A stretch of DNA of 64,000 bases, from positions 124,001 to 188,000 of the forward strand of contig JANWUV010000004.1 of the NCBI GenBank assembly GCA_025057975.1, in the 5' to 3' direction. The stretch is from Chloracidobacterium sp. Its GTDB lineage: Bacteria > Acidobacteriota > Blastocatellia > Chloracidobacteriales > Chloracidobacteriaceae. The translations under genes were made by a program, and so were the position numbers. The notes beneath the pieces are model-generated. The model was not told the DNA's origin and searched no databases. It saw only the letters and a list, made by a program, of their open reading frames with translations. Positions within the stretch are counted from its first letter, which is position 1. The number at the start of each line of letters is the position of its first letter. This document shows, in pieces, positions 26,278 through 36,500 of the stretch.

Positions 26278-27351
26278 ATGACCACCGCCATCCTTGACGC
26301 TCCACGCCCACCGCGCCCCGGCGAGATGCTCGACGCCGGCGCGCTGTTTACTTGTCTAAAAGATCGTCTGCCCGACTTGACCGCTCCCCTCGTCATCGAA
26401 CAGTTCCCGGCCGGGCATTCCAATCTAACGTACGCTATAACGAGCGGTGACCGTGAGTACGTTTTGCGGCGACCGCCGTTTGGCGCGGAGCACATCAAGG
26501 CCGGACACGACATGTACCGTGAGTTTCGCGTTTTGTCAGGCTTATATCCGGTCTATGGGCGTGTTCCGCGCCCAGTGTGCTATGTCCCAGCAGAGGCGTC
26601 ACCTTTCGGCGCGTCATTTTACGTGATGGAACGGGTGCGTGGCGTCATTCTGCGAAGCCAGCCGCCGGAGGGTCTGGCGCTGGACGCCGACGTCATGCGC
26701 CGACTTTCAATCAACTTCATTGACAACCTCGCCCACCTTCATGCAGTGGATGTCGAAGCGGCCGGGCTAACCGGCCTCTACCGTGGCGCAGGGTATGTTC
26801 GGCGGCAGGTCGAGGGTTGGGTCAAACGCTACCGTGCCGCACAAACTGACGACCTGCCGGCCGTTGAAAGCGTCATTGCTTGGGTGACGGCACACATCCC
26901 CGAAGACAGCGCCGCAACGCTTATTCACAACGATTATAAGTACGACAACGTGATGCTTGACCCAACTGACATCACGCAACTGCGTGCTGTCCTTGACTGG
27001 GAAATGGCGACGGTGGGCGACCCGCTGACGGACGTGGCGACGACGCTGGCTTACTGGGTGGAGCCGGACGACCCACCGGAGGTTCACGCGATGAGCTTTG
27101 GATTGACGGCGCTACCCGGCAACTTGACGCGGGCGGAACTACTGGCGCGCTACGCCGAAGTCAGTGGACGCGATCTGCGCGAGATGCGCTGGCACCAGAC
27201 GTTCGCATATTTCAAGGTCGCCGTCATCGTCCAGCAGATCTACTTTCGCTATGTCAAAGGATTTACACAGGACGAGCGTTTCGCCCGCATGGGTGAGATG
27301 ACACGCTTGTTCGCTGAGCTGGCCCGGCAGACCGCCGGTTGCGGACGGTAA
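26278..27351 (+). CDS. Aminoglycoside phosphotransferase-fold kinase (ACAD10-like)
   Basis: A 357-residue small-molecule kinase of the APH/choline kinase fold. The N-lobe has FPAGHSNLTYAITSGDREYV then LRRPP; the catalytic loop is LIHNDYKYDNVMLD and the metal motif VLDWEMATVGDPLTD. This is the branch often encoded near acyl-CoA dehydrogenases, related to ACAD10/11, which phosphorylate hydroxyacyl-CoA. The N-terminus FxxGHSNLTY and length fit that branch. Here it stands alone, so the substrate is unproven. Confidence 0.88.
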   Translation: MTTAILDAPRPPRPGEMLDAGALFTCLKDRLPDLTAPLVIEQFPAGHSNLTYAITSGDREYVLRRPPFGAEHIKAGHDMYREFRVLSGLYPVYGRVPRPVCYVPAEASPFGASFYVMERVRGVILRSQPPEGLALDADVMRRLSINFIDNLAHLHAVDVEAAGLTGLYRGAGYVRRQVEGWVKRYRAAQTDDLPAVESVIAWVTAHIPEDSAATLIHNDYKYDNVMLDPTDITQLRAVLDWEMATVGDPLTDVATTLAYWVEPDDPPEVHAMSFGLTALPGNLTRAELLARYAEVSGRDLREMRWHQTFAYFKVAVIVQQIYFRYVKGFTQDERFARMGEMTRLFAELARQTAGCGR

Positions 27352-27834
27352 AGCCGACGAGGGCGTTCATCGTCGACAACCGCAGCTGGCCCGAGCAAGG
27401 CCACCGTAAGAGGTCACTGTGAAGCTGCCTGTACTGGCTCTGGGTGCTTACGTGGTTCACGCGGGTCCGTACGTCCGGCGCGCAGGGTGAAGAGGAACGG
27501 CCGGCGATTCGGGCCGACAACAACGGCGCGGTGACACAACTCGCCTAGTCGCCCGAAGGGGGATTATCTGGCGACGTGTTGTTGACAAGTGAGGGGGCGG
27601 TTGTCTGCTCTAGCCAGATGGCAGCTGCTTTTCGTGAAGCCAAGCAAACCAGTTGCTTCCCGGCGCAAAGTTTTTGTTCTCGCGGCGTTGCCTTGCACTT
27701 CAACCGACCTCGCCGGCTGCCTACACCAAACCGAGCGACGGCGCCCCTGCTACGTGCGACGACGAGGGAGCAGATGAAAAAGGCTAGCGCAATGCCGGAC
27801 GCCGCTTCATGTCGGCGCGCCGCTGCGTTGTCTG
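27352..27834. other. Intergenic region, nothing recognised
   Basis: About 480 bases with only short overlapping ORFs and no convincing gene, RNA or repeat. Confidence 0.5.
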
Positions 27835-28242
27835 CTACGGTGTAGCGCTTTTCTTGCGTGTGGCGACCCAGGTCCCGGCATAGCCGGAAATGTCAAACTC
27901 GCCCTTCATCGTTTCGCCTTCCAGCTTGCCTTTAAACTCAAAGTCCATCCCTTGGTAGTTTCCCTTTAGGATGACGTTGCCTTCTTCATCCACCGTAATG
28001 CCTGTGATGGACACGCCGATCTGGTCTTTCGATTCACACGCAAGCTTGCCTTCAGCATCGCGTGTCACCTTCAACTCAACCGGAAAAATCCCTGCGCCGG
28101 TCACGGTGATTTCCATGTCATATTCGCCTTCGACGGCCGGAAGTTTTTTCGGCTCGTCGAGCAACCGCGCTGTGGTCGCCGTTTGCAGCAGCGCCAGTAC
28201 CGCCCACAAACACAGGGCATAACGCACCCAAGCGTTTCGCAT
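27835..28242 (-). CDS. Exported beta-rich hypothetical protein
   Basis: A 135-residue secreted protein. Signal peptide: VRYALCLWAVLALLQTATTA. The mature part is a run of alternating strands: EGEYDMEITVTGAGIFPVEL, LACESKDQIGVSITGITVD, GNVILKGNYQGMDFEFKGKL and MKGEFDISGYAGTWVATRK. The pattern is a small beta-barrel that repeats synthesised strands, similar to proteins that report mean effects of a compound (lipocalin-like), but no named family is certain. Upstream in-frame ATG at 28266 is an alternative start. Confidence 0.75.
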   Translation of the reverse strand: MRNAWVRYALCLWAVLALLQTATTARLLDEPKKLPAVEGEYDMEITVTGAGIFPVELKVTRDAEGKLACESKDQIGVSITGITVDEEGNVILKGNYQGMDFEFKGKLEGETMKGEFDISGYAGTWVATRKKSATP

Positions 28243-28451
28243 GTTGGTTTTACTCCTCTCAGACATATGCAGTTGTTGGGCTAAGAAAGCCGCGACAGGC
28301 TACCATGAGGCAGCCGCCGCGTCGCGTATGTCTCGTCACGGAGTCTACAAACGGGGACGGCGCAACATTCCGTGCCTTCAACCGATAACCAAGGATAGGG
28401 TGCATCTAGCTCGCGGTGCGCCCCAGAAGTTCATGACGACGGGATCAGCGC

Positions 28452-29540
28452 ATGGCCAACGATCAGACCATTCAACGTACTGACCCGACACGGATTCGAC
28501 CGGATGCGCTCCTGAGGCAGCCTGCAACAAGCCGTTCGGTCGGTAAGACAGCCTTTGAGACGCGCCTTGAGCAGGCGTTGGGAAGCGACCCGCAGACGCA
28601 GCGCCGAACCCGTGAGGAACTCAAGACCATCGTCATGGCGGTGCAGGCGGGCTTTACCGATCCGTGGCAACTGACCGATTTGATTTTTCAAGCCCGCCAC
28701 CCCGACTTGATTGGGGCTGACCTATCCCAGTCGCCTGAACTCCTCGACGAATGGAACGACATCAGCGCCCACCTTGTCCAACCGACGCTCAATGAACTAG
28801 CGGCGCTTCAGACTCAGTGGTCGGCGTCAACCTCTGGTCAGACCAAACAGCCGGCGCACAGGCCAGACGGCGATGCTTCCCCGCGCGTGACCGGCAAGGA
28901 CAAAATGGCCGCCAGTGAGCTTGACCCGATTATTGAGCAGGCGGCGGCGCTCTGCCCGGGACTCCCGCCGCAACTGCTCAAGAGTTTGTTAGTGCAAGAG
29001 TCGGGACTGCGAACGGATGTTGTCAACCAGTACGGCTACGCTGGGATTGCGCAGATTGGTCGCCGTGAAGCGCGAGAGCTGGGCCTTTCGGTCGGCGTCC
29101 CCGGAACGGAAAGCGACGAACGACTCAATCCGAGTTTGGCGATTCCAGCGGCGGCGCGGCTTCTGCATGTCAAGGCGCAACGCTTGGCGGAAACAGCGTT
29201 TGCACGGTACGGCACGCCGCAGGGAACAGAGTACTGGAAGTTCGTTATGGGCGCTTACAATGGCGGTGAAGGGACGATTACCGTTGCGATGGGGCATGCT
29301 TACCGTGTCGGTTTGGCCCGCGCCCGCGAAGAAGGGCTATCAGGGCCGGAGGCCGTCGCCTTCGCCCGCGAGTGGGCCACCAAGTGGGAAAACCTCTCGC
29401 TGGGTGGCGAAGACGCGCCGTTGGCGTTGGCCGCCGCGCGGTACTTTCCTAAACTGGCCGCCCAGAAGTTTGTCGAGATTCGGAACTACCCGGAACAGAT
29501 TGTCGCTCGTGTCGTGCGCCGCCGTACCGCCGCCGGGTGA
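28452..29540 (+). CDS. Lytic transglycosylase, SLT domain
   Basis: A 362-residue protein. The N-terminal half (1-150) is helical and of unknown family. The C-terminal half holds an SLT-type fold: LVQESGLRTDVVNQYGYAGI with the catalytic Glu in QES, AQIGRREARELGL, and KFVMGAYNGGEGTI. Lytic transglycosylases cut peptidoglycan glycan strands and open the wall for secretion machines. No signal peptide is seen. It is followed after 36 bases by a sigma factor gene. Confidence 0.85.
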   Translation: MANDQTIQRTDPTRIRPDALLRQPATSRSVGKTAFETRLEQALGSDPQTQRRTREELKTIVMAVQAGFTDPWQLTDLIFQARHPDLIGADLSQSPELLDEWNDISAHLVQPTLNELAALQTQWSASTSGQTKQPAHRPDGDASPRVTGKDKMAASELDPIIEQAAALCPGLPPQLLKSLLVQESGLRTDVVNQYGYAGIAQIGRREARELGLSVGVPGTESDERLNPSLAIPAAARLLHVKAQRLAETAFARYGTPQGTEYWKFVMGAYNGGEGTITVAMGHAYRVGLARAREEGLSGPEAVAFAREWATKWENLSLGGEDAPLALAAARYFPKLAAQKFVEIRNYPEQIVARVVRRRTAAG

Positions 29541-29576
29541 CGGCTCCGGCTTCTCCGTACGGTGGCGCGAAACGAC

Positions 29577-30299
29577 ATGAGCGGAACGCAGCCATCCTTC
29601 CCAAACGTCAACCGCGACGCCCTCATTGAGCAGCACCTGCACTATGTGCGAACCATCGCCTACGACATTGTGCGCAAGCTGCCGCCCAGCGTCGAACTTG
29701 ACGAACTCATTGCTTATGGCAACTTGGGGCTGGTGCGCGCGGCGGAGAAATACAACCCAGCGCGCGGCGTCTCGTTCATAACCTTCGCCCACTACTACAT
29801 CAAAGGCGCGATTTGGGATGAAGTGCGCAAAATGGCGAACTTCGCCCGCATAGACGGTGGACGCGCGCGCGCCGAAGCCAACGCAACGGACTTTCTCCAT
29901 GCTTTGGCGGAAGAAGATACAGGGACGCCGACGCCGGGCGCCACCTTGGACGACGACATCGCCGAGGCTCGGGCGCAACTGGAAAGCCTCATTCCGATTT
30001 ACCTACTGTCGCTTGACCACGAAGCCCTCGCAATTGCGGACGACAACAGCTTGGACTTTGCGCGTGCGCTGGAACGCGATGACCTCATTGGTCGGATGAT
30101 GCGGCTGGTCGCGCAGCTTCCCGACGAGGATCGGGCGACGATTGAGGCGCTCTACTTCAAAGGGCAGAGCGCGGCCGACTACGCGGCGGAGTTGGGGCTG
30201 TCGCGCTCGTGGGGGTCGCGCCTACACGCCCGCGCCATCAAGCGATTGCGCGAAGCGATGAAACGCGAGGGTCTGCTCAACACCGAAGAAGTGAATTGA
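29577..30299 (+). CDS. Sigma-70 family RNA polymerase sigma factor (FliA-like)
   Basis: A protein of about 240 residues. Region 2 is IEQHLHYVRTIAYDIVRKLP, YGNLGLVRAAEKYNPARGVS and FITFAHYYIKGAIWDEVRKM; region 4 is LPDEDRATIEALYFKGQSAA then ELGLSRSWGSRLHARAIKRL. The layout is close to the sigma-28/FliA and SigF group. Between them is an acidic linker. It may direct the transglycosylase and nearby envelope genes. A GTG at 29562 is an alternative start. Confidence 0.9.
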   Translation: MSGTQPSFPNVNRDALIEQHLHYVRTIAYDIVRKLPPSVELDELIAYGNLGLVRAAEKYNPARGVSFITFAHYYIKGAIWDEVRKMANFARIDGGRARAEANATDFLHALAEEDTGTPTPGATLDDDIAEARAQLESLIPIYLLSLDHEALAIADDNSLDFARALERDDLIGRMMRLVAQLPDEDRATIEALYFKGQSAADYAAELGLSRSWGSRLHARAIKRLREAMKREGLLNTEEVN

Positions 30300-30337
30300 A
30301 AAGCGCGATTGATGAGGAAAGCGGGCTAGGGGAGTGC

Positions 30338-30711
30338 TAGGGCATACCACACGCCTTTGGCTTTCTGGCGTTGGCGCTGGGTGCTTGGGTGTTGCTGACG
30401 GCGAAGAGAACGGCGCTATCTGGGCTACGCCTACGTGGCGAGCATGTTGGCTCTCAACCTGACGGCGCTGATGGTTTACTGGGTGTTCAAAGCGTTCGCC
30501 CTTTCAGGTATGGCCGTTACCAGCTTGGCGACGCTGGTCGCCGGCGTTGCGCCGCCGTCCTCAAAGCGCCCGCGCCTGGATTGGCTGGTGCTGCACTATG
30601 AAGTTTATGAGCTGGTTATACGTGGAGTTGCTGGCGGCGACAGCCGCCGAGGTGGCCGTGAGAATGCCCTTTATCCGCGGCTTCAGGTGGGCTTCGGAGT
30701 AGCGACCTTTG
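30338..30711 (+). pseudogene. Decayed DUF2306 membrane protein
   Basis: Pieces of one membrane protein occur in different frames: GFLALALGAWVLLTAKRTA (about 30357-30415), GYAYVASMLALNLTALMVYW through VAPPSSKRPRLDWLVLHYE (about 30420-30602), then MSWLYVELLAATAAEVAVRM ending at a stop at 30709-30711. Joined, they match the DUF2306 order (helix, HRxxGYxYVxxM, HYxxMSWxYVxLxAAxxAEVxVR). At least two frameshifts are needed and the 5' end looks truncated. Confidence 0.7.
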
Positions 30712-31124
30712 TTTCCTCGGCAACAGTCATCGCAGTCGGCGCATGAGTCGTCTATTCGCAGCGCGCAACAACGCTGACGCAAACAGCCGCCGGTCGTTAG
30801 CACGAAGATAACCCGCCGCCGTCAGGAGCCTGTTGTTTGGCTCGGCAGCTCTGGCTCGATGTGAAACCGCTTGGCCGCGCCCTGCGGCGTGAACTCCCAC
30901 TCCGGCAAGTGCTTTCTAGATTGGGCGACGATTTTCATCCTCGCTAGCGTTGCGCCCCAAGGGCTGCCCAAAGTGCGCCGTGATTCCCCCTGCTAGGCGG
31001 CCGACGACGAAGAGTTCACCCGTCGTCGTCAAACTGGAGCGTCACCTATGCTGGTGTAACATTGCAATCAAACGTTTCCGGCTGAAAGATGAACTGAGGT
31101 ATTCGACATCGCCGCCTTCTACGT
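30712..31124. other. Probably decayed sequence upstream of NDH-2
   Basis: No intact gene of normal size. A minus-strand ORF of 38 codons (30822-30938, MKIVAQSRKHLPEWEFTPQG) may be real or a remnant. Another short minus-strand stretch (LFVVGRLAGGITAHFGQPLG, near 30960-31020) is open but lacks a start. Together with the DUF2306 pseudogene this marks a degenerating segment. Confidence 0.4.
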
Positions 31125-32450
31125 CTATGCCGCGCGGCTGGATTGCGCCTGTGCGGCTGCCTGACGAACGGCGTCCAATGCACGTTCGCCGGTCGCCAGT
31201 AAGCTCTGGGCGATGGCGTTGACCCACGTACCGCCCACGCGCACTTTCAGCCCAACGGTCGGCAGCTTTGTCAGGTAGACGGCGCGGCGCAGCGCTGCGC
31301 CGAGCGTCCCGCCGATGCACATTCCAAAAATGTCCGCGCCGGCCTCGCCAATGCCAAGCGTCAGCATTTCCCCAAGGCCGATGTAGATGTACGGCAGCTT
31401 GGCCCAACCCTCAATGTCGGCACGGATGTTCCACGCAGCAATCTCCGACTGTCGGACGGCGACCTGCGCCGTCGCCGGAAGTCCCTTACCGTCCTCTGTC
31501 GGGAAATGCGTTGCGTCACCAAGGGCATAGACGCCGGGCCGGCCGGGAACTTCCAGCTGATGCGTGACGCACACACGGCCCTGTGAGTCCTTTTCAACCG
31601 GCAGATTCGTCATCAAAGGATGCATCTCAATACCGCCCGTCCACGTGACAGTCGCCGCCGCCACTTGCTTGAGCGTTCCCTGTTTGTCGCAGCGGATTTC
31701 AACCCCCTCCGGCGTGACTTTAGTCACACCCCAATCCAGCACCAGATTGACGCCGCGCCGCCGGAGCGCATCCAGCGCAATCGGCTCCAGCCGGTGCGCT
31801 ACACCGCGCAAAATCCGCTCGTTGCGGTCAATCAAGTGGATTTCCATTTCCTTGCGGTCGAGTCCGCGCGCCTGCGCCTGCGCGTCAAGGTAGTCGGCTA
31901 ACTTGCAGCTCACTTCCACGCCGCACGTCCCAGCGCCGACGACAAGGAAGTTCAACAACGCCTTCCGGGCCTTGGGATCGCTCGTCTGCTTGGCACGATC
32001 AAGCACCTGCGCAATGTGTTGCTTGTAGGCCTGGACATGGCTCAGGTCATAAAAGGGTTGCGAATACTTCTCTGCACCAGGTACTTGCCGGAAGTTGGGA
32101 CGCCCGCCCAACGCCAGCACCAGATAGTCGTACCGGTGCGTTTTGTCGGCGACCTGCACCTGCCGCTTGTCAAGATCAATCCGCTCAATGTTGCCCTGCA
32201 CGAACGTCACCGGCCGGTTGCCGAGAATGTCGCGGTACAGTGGCGCAATCTCCCAAACCTCGACCTCCCCCGTTAGGATTTCGTAGGCCATGGGCGTGAA
32301 CAAAAACCGATCATTCCGATCTACAAGCGTGATGCGGACAGGGCGCGTCCATGGGTAGTTAGAGAGTTGGAAAGCCGTATTGAGACCGGCGAACCCGCCG
32401 CCCAAAACCAGAATGTCAACCGGCGATGACGTCGTGTGAGGCGCGTTCAT
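31125..32450 (-). CDS. ndh: Type II NADH dehydrogenase (NDH-2)
   Basis: A 441-residue single-subunit NADH:quinone oxidoreductase that passes electrons without proton pumping. The FAD-binding start is DILVLGGGFAGLNTAFQL, followed by FLFTPMAYEILTGEVEVWEI. The NADH site is FLVVGAGTCGVEVSCKLADY, and the second FAD motif is GVYALGDATHFPTEDGKGLP. The C-terminal amphipathic region (YIYIGLGEMLTLGIGEAGAD) probably anchors it at the membrane. Complete and normal length. Non-proton-pumping NDH-2 is plausible in a phototroph for redox balance. Confidence 0.94.
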   Translation of the reverse strand: MNAPHTTSSPVDILVLGGGFAGLNTAFQLSNYPWTRPVRITLVDRNDRFLFTPMAYEILTGEVEVWEIAPLYRDILGNRPVTFVQGNIERIDLDKRQVQVADKTHRYDYLVLALGGRPNFRQVPGAEKYSQPFYDLSHVQAYKQHIAQVLDRAKQTSDPKARKALLNFLVVGAGTCGVEVSCKLADYLDAQAQARGLDRKEMEIHLIDRNERILRGVAHRLEPIALDALRRRGVNLVLDWGVTKVTPEGVEIRCDKQGTLKQVAAATVTWTGGIEMHPLMTNLPVEKDSQGRVCVTHQLEVPGRPGVYALGDATHFPTEDGKGLPATAQVAVRQSEIAAWNIRADIEGWAKLPYIYIGLGEMLTLGIGEAGADIFGMCIGGTLGAALRRAVYLTKLPTVGLKVRVGGTWVNAIAQSLLATGERALDAVRQAAAQAQSSRAA

Positions 32451-32581
32451 AGGAGAAACATTCCGTGTCGGGAAAGTGGCTGGAGGACGGCGGCATCCTA
32501 TCCCACACGGGCGTTGCTTGAGAATGACAAACCAGCGGCATGACGGCGCTCAGCGCCGGACGATGAAAGCTGAGACCCTTG

Positions 32582-33344
32582 TCAAGAAGCGATTTCCGAT
32601 TCGACGATGCGCGTGATCCGGCTCATCAGCACCGCATTGTCCAGCGTCTGTTGCCCGGAGAAGGTAAAGGCCGTGCGCGGGCCGGCCAGAATGACTGCGA
32701 GCGCAGCTTGTCCCTCGGCGACGACTTCTCCCTTGATGTCCTCAAGCACAGCTTCAGTGGACCGGCCTGCCTCAAACGACACTCGCCCGACCGCACCGTC
32801 CTGCATAATGACGGAAAGCAAGCCGCTCAGGGCGTGCGTGCAGATCAAATCCAAAGCCTGCTCAAAGGAAACCTGACCGAGATGGTTGGGATTGACTTCA
32901 AGGCTTTCCTCCACCAGCGGTGATCGGCGATTGGTCAGTAGGCGATTGATGCGATACACCAGTTCGTCAAGGCTGAAAGGCTTGCCCAAAAAGTCATCCG
33001 CTCCGGCCGATAGTCCCTCCAAACGGGCTTCAATGTCCTGACGGGCGCTTAGGAAGAGGAAGGGGATGCCGGCCGTGCGCGGATCGAGTCGGACAGTCCG
33101 GCATAGCTCAATCCCGTCCATGTTTCGGCATGGCAATGTCGCAAACGATCACCTCGGTGGTCGTTACGGCAAGCCGTCTCAGCGCCTCACAACCGTCGGC
33201 GGCCGAAAACACCTCGTATCCTTTCGACCGCAACGCATGGGTAATCGCCTGACGAACAAAACGATCATCCTCGACGATGAGGATGTTGCCCTTTGAAGGT
33301 GGAACTGATTCGGGAGTCATCGTTTCTGCGTGGGATGCCGACAT
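32582..33344 (-). pseudogene. Response regulator with REC and PATAN/DUF4388 domains, single-base frameshift
   Basis: Two frames join into one protein. The first part, ILIVEDDRFVRQAITHALRS to VIVCDIAMPK, holds the REC acidic pair and phospho-acceptor Asp. The second continues MDGIELCRTVRLDPRTAGIP, then DDFLGKPFSLDELVYRINRL with the conserved Lys, and a DUF4388-like domain to residue ~250. The break is at 33123-33125 where the coding strand reads CCGAAACATGG; removing one A restores MPNMDGIEL. It is either a one-base frameshift or a homopolymer sequencing error. It is divergent from a large histidine kinase, likely its partner. Confidence 0.85.
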
Positions 33345-33570
33345 ACGCGCTTACTACTCACCTGGAGTGCTTTCCAAGCATATTTCCCAAAATCGCCGAC
33401 CACCACAGTCGGTTTTGCCTTCGCGGCTTGGGGTATGCGACTTGACTTGCTTCCTATGCAACGCGCAAAGTGACCGCAAGAGTCACGATGAAACGCCCGT
33501 CGCCCTTCAACAACCGCGTTTGGCGGAACGTCAAGTTCCCCAAACTGTAGCGTTCAAGTACGGTGTCGCC

Positions 33571-36500
33571 ATGGCCGCCGCTTTGCCGAAGGCGGAGAGT
33601 CACTGTCTTCAACGTTTGTGTCTGCGCACATATAACACGCCGGCTACGTACAGTCTCCTGCTCCTTACATTGGGTCTGTGGTGGTTTTTGTCTCCGGCGT
33701 CGGCGCAGTCGTCGGCTTCGACCGTTCGAGGAGGCTTCGCCGGAAACCATGCTTCCGGGAAGCCGCCGACCCTTCTGAGCATTGCGCAGCCGGCGACGCG
33801 CAGCTACACCGATCAAGACGGCCTGCCCCAGAATTCCATTCAAGCGTTGGCGCGTGATCAGCAGGGACGTTTGTGGGCGGCGACGCAGGACGGCGCCGCC
33901 TATTTCGACGGCCGAAGCTGGACGGCCGTCCCATTACCGCGCGCCCTCGGCTCGAACTCCGTCACGGCGCTGGCGGTCGCCGGGGAGAGCGTATGGTTTG
34001 GGACGCCGAACGGCTTGTGCCGTTATGACGTTGCCGCGCATCCGGCGCAGCAGTGGCGGATGTACACGCTTGGCGGCGAGCGCGCCAACACCATCACGTG
34101 TTTGTTGAGTGTGGTGGAAGGCGTCGCCAGCGGCCTCTGGGTCGGCACGCACGACGGCTTGTTCCGATTTCGGGAAGAGCGGTGGGAACGTCCAGCATTT
34201 GCCGCCGCCCTTGAAGGCCGAGTGGTGCGATGTATGGCCGTCACCGGTGGGACGCGGCTGTGGGTCGGTACGCAGGAGCATGGGCTATGGTGTTGCCGGT
34301 TTGGTTCCGATCGCTGGGACCGTTTAACGACCGCCGAAGGCTTACCCGCTAACAACGTCGCCTGCCTTGCCGAAGCTCGAACAGCCGACGGCGTTTGGGT
34401 CGGAACATTACAGGGACCGGCGCTTGTCGTCGGCTTACGTTCGCAACCCATCACCGATGCGCCGGCGGCGTTGGCTCAGGCGACCATCAACACGATGCTT
34501 GAAGCGGAAGCCGTGGACGGCGCACCAATGCTCTGGATCGGCACAAATCAGGGCTTGTACTGGCGGTACGCCGGCGAGTGGCGACGGCTCGCTGCACCGT
34601 ACGACCTACCGACCGACATTGTCCGCGCGCTCTTCGTCAGTCAGCCGCGCAGCGGCGGAGTGTGGATTGGTCAGGGCGGCGGCGGCGTGACGTACCTACA
34701 CTACGGTGGGTGGTGGTCGCTCGCAGCCGCAAGCGGGTTGCCGTCCAATATGGCTTGGTGCGCCGAAGTCTGGCGGGAAGCCGACGGGACGGAGACGCTT
34801 TGGGCCGGGACGCTCGCTGGCCTCGCCCGCTGGCGACGCGGAGAATGGATGCAACTCGGTCAGGAACATGACTTTCCGGCCAATGATGTCCGAACCCTGT
34901 TGACGACCAAGCAGGGTGGGCGCCGGACGTTGTGGGTCGGCACGGCGCAAAGCGGACTTTGGCGATTGACAGATGAACCAGCTCCGCGCGCCGTCCAAGT
35001 GAAGACGCTCCCTCTGGACGCTCATATTCACTGCCTTCACCGCCCACAGGCCGCTGCCGAGTCGGGCTGCCTGTATGTGGGTTCGGATCGCGGCTTGAGG
35101 GCGGTTCGGATAGATACGCAGGAAAGCGCGTCGCTCGGCTTGGATGAAGCCGTTTACACGATTGCTGAAACAACCAGCCCCGACGGCAGCCACCGGCTTT
35201 GGGCTGGCCTCGATCACGGCGTGGCCTACCGGGTCGGCCAAGAATGGAAACGTTTTGAGTTTGGTCTGAGCGGTCGTCCGATGGTCAACGCCCTTCACGC
35301 TACGACGGACGCCGCTGGAAAACCGCGCCTCTGGTGCGGCTTGCAGGGCGGTGGGTTGGTGTGTGTGGCTCCCGACGACCCGCCGCGCATCCTAGAACAA
35401 ATCAACACCCGCACGACGCCGGCGCTCCCCAACGATGTGGTCTATCACCTGTTTGAGGATGGCCGCCGACGACTTTGGGCGACGACCAATCGGGGGGTGG
35501 TCTGTTTGGCGTTGGACGCCGTGCCGGAACACGCCGAGCGCACCTTGACGACCTTCACCTCGGAGGACGGCCTGCCCAGCAATGAATGCAACTTCGGCCG
35601 CGCCGGTTGCGACGCCCAAGGGCGCGCTTGGGTTGGAACGGTAAGAGGGTTGGCGGTGTTGGACACTCGTTATGATTGGCCCGACGACCCACCGGGTGAG
35701 CTTCTAGTGGAAATGCTCACGCTGGACGACCCGTCGCCGGTGGGGCGACGTGCGCCGGCGTTCCCGCACACCTTGCGCGACCTGGCTTTTCGTTACCGGC
35801 TGCCTGTCCTGCGACGCGGCGGCGAAGTGACGTACCAGACCCAGTTGCTTCCCTATGACCGGGAGCCAACGGATTGGACAACCCGCGCACGCCGTGATTG
35901 CTCAAACCTCGCCCCCGGCCGTTATCTGTTCAAGGTTTGGGCGCGCGACGCACAGGGGCGGATGGCTGGACCTGTCACGCTCAGCTTCACCATCCAAGCT
36001 GCGCCGTGGCGACAGGCTTGGGCGTACTGGCTCTACGCCTTGGCGCTTGGCGGCTTTGGGTATGCTTTGTATGACTTTCGCATTCGTCAAATCCGGCGCA
36101 ATCAGGAGGCGCGAATCACCGCCTTGCGGCGGTTGCTCGACAGTACGCGCGTCATCAACTCGACGCTCGATGTTGGCGAGGTGTTGCGGAAAATCGTGTC
36201 CGAGAGCGCCGCTCTTGTACACGGCGAACCCGGCGGCATTGGGTTGGTTGAAAACGGCGTTCTCGTGATGCGGCATGTTTGGAACGGGCAAGCATGGGAG
36301 GACGCCGAGGTGCGTTTTCCGGCCGGCAAAGGCGTCGCTGGCAGCGTCGCCGCCACCGGCCGGCCGCGCATCGTCAATGACGTTCGGGACTGTCCCGACA
36401 TCCTCTACCCCGAACTGCTGGAAACTTACGGAGTACACGGCATTATGGATTTACCTATTCGTAATCGGGACGGCGTGACCATCGGCGTTTTGGACATTCG

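Noticed and set aside
30435-30746. 103-codon plus-strand ORF as an intact gene
   Set aside because: Only its first half matches DUF2306; the second half is out of frame, so it was called a pseudogene fragment.
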